Assembly: GCF_016757215.1 (NCBI RefSeq)
Contig: NZ_JAESIY010000004.1
Coordinates: 372,001 to 436,000 of the forward strand
Direction: 5' to 3'
DNA length: 64,000 nt
DNA from: Fulvivirga sediminis
GTDB lineage: Bacteria > Bacteroidota > Bacteroidia > Cytophagales > Cyclobacteriaceae
Positions 61,326-64,000 of the stretch are shown here, piece by piece. The notes beneath the pieces were generated by a model. It made no database searches, had not been told where the DNA came from, and worked only from the letters and a program-made list of their open reading frames with translations. Within the stretch, counting starts at the first letter, position 1. Each line of letters begins with the position of its first letter. The position numbers and the translations under genes are program-made.

Positions 61326-63569
61326 TTAAAAATGCACACTCACTGAAGCCTGCACGGTAAAAGGACGGATATATGAACTTGTAAGCAACTGACCATAATA
61401 TTGACTAGGATCAGTAATAAGCTCAGAGCCGTTAATAGTTCCTTTTGCTCCACGCTGATTAAGGAAGTTCACAACAGTAGCTCCCAGATCAACATGATCG
61501 TTTAACTTATAATTTACACCACCAAAATTTTCCCAACGGGCTTTGAAATAAAGTACATTGGTAAGGCTGGCGTATTGTCTACTAAAGTATCTGAAGCTCG
61601 CCCAGATTCTCCAGTTACCGAAAGTATAACTTGGGTCAATCTCCATAAGTGTCTTAGAGATTTGCAAAACATTATTATCACTATAATTATAGTCATCTCC
61701 AAAGGCACTGAAATTGAACTTCTTATATACCGGATCTTGTAATGTAATGAGGTAGTGTAATCTGAATCCTTTAAATGGAGTTAATACCAAGTCGGTAGTC
61801 CATCCTATGGTTTGAATGTCATAGTTAACTGAACCGTTTTGCGACTCAGAACTATTTACCGGATTCACAAAATTAAACCTTTGCAAGTAGTTGTTTTTAT
61901 ACAGGTAGGTAGCTTGAGAAACTAAACTTAAGAAAGGCGTATTCCAAAACACACCGAAAGCTCCAAGAGGCGATTTTCTACTCTTTAAGTTAGGTACGAA
62001 AGAAGTAGAAAAGTCATTTAATCGTCCGTTTTCTTCAGTATATAAGAAGTTACCAATTAGACCGAAGTTTTTAGTAAGGTTGTAGTTCGCGTTAATTTTA
62101 CCTCCTAGCTGCAACCAACCTTCATCGAATGAAGCTGTCTGCTCTTCGTTCATTATAGTAGAAGTATTTACCGCTTCTCTGGCAAAATCTCCATTGATAT
62201 GGTGGTAACGAATATGCACACCGTAGCTCAAGTTAAATTTATCATTCACTTTCCAGTTATCAGTACCGAAGAATGACAATTTATTTTCAGACCCCCTATA
62301 AAATTCACCACCAGTATTATAGCCAAAGAAACCAAATTCATCTGTATTTGGACTTATTAATTTGCTAGGCTGATCCTCTACTGTCTGGTAGAAAAAAGAA
62401 CGGTTTGAATGATAGTCATCTACATGATAGTATTGCTCTAAAACACCCAACTGAAGCTCATGATTCTTTATAGTCTTATTCAATGAGAACCTTCCCATCA
62501 AAGTTTTAGTGGGTATATTGGGTGAATTCATAGCCAATTGCGTAGCCACATTTCCGGTATAAGCATCCCCTGTATTGGCATAAGTGTATCCTGCAGAAGC
62601 ATCTACACTTTCAGTAATACTTAAAGGAATTTGATATAATAAGCTTGTTTTGGCACTGTGATAACGTGTAGAATATTGAAAATCCCAACCATTATTCAAT
62701 TGATAGTTACCAAATATATCTATGTTGTGACTTTCAGTAGTAGCTTCATTACCATCTATATCAGCCGTATAATATTCTCCCGTCATTAAATCTTTGAATC
62801 GGTATTTGCCATCATTTACAACAAAAGAACCTTTTCCAAAAGTAAAGCCGTCAAGCTCTTTCGCCTCTCCTCCCTCTTTGTATCTAAATAAAGCATAATT
62901 AGTTACTGAGTAAGAATTGGCATATTTATAAGCAGCGGTAATCTTTCCTTTATTGTCTTTAAAATATTTCGTGATGCCTGCTCTAAAAATTTTAGTTTCA
63001 TCAGCATTTCTCACAGACTTTAGATCATAAGTATCTGGATCATAATTCAAAAATGCTCCTGCAGAATAAGACCATCCATTTTTACTAATAGGGCCCGATA
63101 CATTCACATCTCCCTGAATCCATCCATAATGACTACCTGACACTTTCCCTTTAAATTGAAAGTCTTTAGTACCTGTTTGAGTGTAACTATTAACAGCGAA
63201 ACCTAAATCTCCCATGGAAGTGGCCAATTCATCCATTTTCAAAAGACCTGTTCTTTCCAAGCTTACACTAGGCCTCCATGTTCTATTGGGCAATTCAGGC
63301 CAGAAATAATACACTGCTGGCAAATCATTTTCTAAAATGGTAATACCACCTACCGAAGGGGGCAATCCAATATTAACATCTCGTGGGCCAGTATTGCTTG
63401 CTGCATTAAGCATTACATTTCTGTCTCCTCCTTCCTTGGGTTTATCTTTAGAAATCTTCTGTTTCAATTTTACAGAATCAGACGCTGACAGTTCTCTCTC
63501 CTGACCCCAAGACTTCTGCATCGTAAAGCAGAAACACATGGCAATAATTATTATTTGAAATTTATTCAT
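61326..63569 (-). CDS. TonB-dependent outer membrane receptor
   Basis: The 747-residue protein has a signal peptide (residues 1-22), a plug domain (about residues 50-140; GPRDVNIGLPPSVGGITILENDLPAVYYFWPEL) and a barrel built of alternating strands (YSAGAFLNYDPDTYDL, NYKLNDHVDLGATVV) ending in a terminal Phe (ASVSVHF). It imports a ligand across the outer membrane. Unlike SusC it has no carboxypeptidase-like domain, and no SusD partner is adjacent. The neighbouring hydrolases suggest a glycan fragment. Confidence 0.85.
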   Translation of the reverse strand: MNKFQIIIIAMCFCFTMQKSWGQERELSASDSVKLKQKISKDKPKEGGDRNVMLNAASNTGPRDVNIGLPPSVGGITILENDLPAVYYFWPELPNRTWRPSVSLERTGLLKMDELATSMGDLGFAVNSYTQTGTKDFQFKGKVSGSHYGWIQGDVNVSGPISKNGWSYSAGAFLNYDPDTYDLKSVRNADETKIFRAGITKYFKDNKGKITAAYKYANSYSVTNYALFRYKEGGEAKELDGFTFGKGSFVVNDGKYRFKDLMTGEYYTADIDGNEATTESHNIDIFGNYQLNNGWDFQYSTRYHSAKTSLLYQIPLSITESVDASAGYTYANTGDAYTGNVATQLAMNSPNIPTKTLMGRFSLNKTIKNHELQLGVLEQYYHVDDYHSNRSFFYQTVEDQPSKLISPNTDEFGFFGYNTGGEFYRGSENKLSFFGTDNWKVNDKFNLSYGVHIRYHHINGDFAREAVNTSTIMNEEQTASFDEGWLQLGGKINANYNLTKNFGLIGNFLYTEENGRLNDFSTSFVPNLKSRKSPLGAFGVFWNTPFLSLVSQATYLYKNNYLQRFNFVNPVNSSESQNGSVNYDIQTIGWTTDLVLTPFKGFRLHYLITLQDPVYKKFNFSAFGDDYNYSDNNVLQISKTLMEIDPSYTFGNWRIWASFRYFSRQYASLTNVLYFKARWENFGGVNYKLNDHVDLGATVVNFLNQRGAKGTINGSELITDPSQYYGQLLTSSYIRPFTVQASVSVHF

Positions 63570-63633
63570 GGTATTTAGTTAACAGTAAAATTTAATTCAT
63601 AGATTCTTTTTGAAGCAATAACAGGATATAAAA

Positions 63634-63679
63634 AAAGAGGTTATATCAAAAGCCACTTTTATTTAAATGAAGCCTCTTT
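63634..63679 (-). terminator. Weak inverted repeat after the sulfatase gene
   Basis: AAAGAGG (63634-63640) and CCTCTTT (63673-63679) with a 32-base loop; on the minus strand T-rich sequence follows. It could end the sulfatase transcript. Confidence 0.35.
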
Positions 63680-63764
63680 AAATGGCATTTCCTTAGAACG
63701 GAGCCACATTTTGAAAGCCTTCATATAAATTCTTTCGATAAAACCTCTTTGCTCAATTCATCTG

Positions 63765-64000
63765 TTATTTAGATTTCTTCGCTTTTTCTCCATTAAGAAT
63801 AGCTTTGTTTCCTTTTAGGATTACTTTGTGGAAATAATCTTCCGTTTCATACATCTTTTGGAAGTTATCGTAAAACTTCTCTATTTTTTCCGGAGACGAT
63901 TTTTTCCACTCATCTTGAGGCACGTTATATTCTTGCATTAAAGCATTGAGCTTTTCCTGAAGACGTTTTTGAACATCAGCATATTCTGGATTATCATAAA
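63765..64000 (-). CDS. Sulfatase, C-terminal fragment
   Basis: A minus-strand frame enters from the right edge and ends at a TAA at 63767-63765, giving 78 residues. Its first part (YDNPEYADVQKRLQEKLNAL) resembles the C-terminal end of arylsulfatases, and the last part is Lys-rich. If correct, the locus handles a sulfated polysaccharide. The catalytic region lies outside the window, so the assignment is by similarity of the end only. Confidence 0.5.
   Translation of the reverse strand, partial: YDNPEYADVQKRLQEKLNALMQEYNVPQDEWKKSSPEKIEKFYDNFQKMYETEDYFHKVILKGNKAILNGEKAKKSK

Overview
The window is chromosomal DNA of a Bacteroidota bacterium, most likely a marine or soil Cytophagales (Fulvivirga/Marivirga-like). 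The evidence is low GC, TTG/TTTG-N17-20-TAnnTTTG promoters, secreted proteins with type IX secretion (T9SS) C-terminal domains, SCSDDD-type lipoproteins, an OstA-like/BamD/omega/CoaBC/DUF4835/RecN housekeeping string, and a TonB receptor beside glycoside hydrolases. There is no phage, transposase, integrase or CRISPR array.

Left part (1-9.3 kb): a minus-strand tilS overlapping a truncated Crp-like gene, divergent from an OstA-like envelope gene, then a T9SS-sorted protein and the compact run bamD-rpoZ-coaBC-DUF4835-small ORF-recN. At 9.35-15.09 kb lies a tight six-gene operon of the uncharacterised STM4015-STM4011 type: leucine-rich repeat protein, ATP-grasp enzyme, HAD phosphatase, alkaline-phosphatase/sulfatase-fold hydrolase and two radical SAM enzymes. 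It looks like an undescribed maturation pathway.

Middle (15-47.5 kb): a TetR/FAD-oxidoreductase pair with two matching operators, an SLC13 transporter, a DinB-DnaE mutagenic polymerase pair behind an inverted-repeat operator, carbonic anhydrase, an ECF sigma/anti-sigma pair, a VWA-MoxR pair, PhoH, a GH51 arabinofuranosidase with a LacI-type palindrome, a bacteriophytochrome hybrid kinase, LysR-YeiH, bestrophin, MarR-type regulators with their likely targets (OsmC, DoxX), and assorted enzymes. Two small genes of 43 and 51 codons are also present.

Right part (48-55 kb): three near-identical, independently promoted and terminated genes for a tRNA-like RNA alternate with genes for a large T9SS-sorted protein and an S41 lipoprotein protease. 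The RNA has a canonical acceptor, D and T arm, but a non-standard anticodon loop and an enlarged variable arm. Copies 1 and 2 are identical over 178 bp; copy 3 has diverged only at positions that this fold leaves unpaired. I regard this RNA family as the most novel item in the window.

Right end (55.6-64 kb): a minus-strand polysaccharide-use locus: sulfatase fragment, TonB-dependent receptor, GH3, esterase, GH3, closed by a strong terminator. Function calls rest on motif and family recognition by eye; no database search was run.
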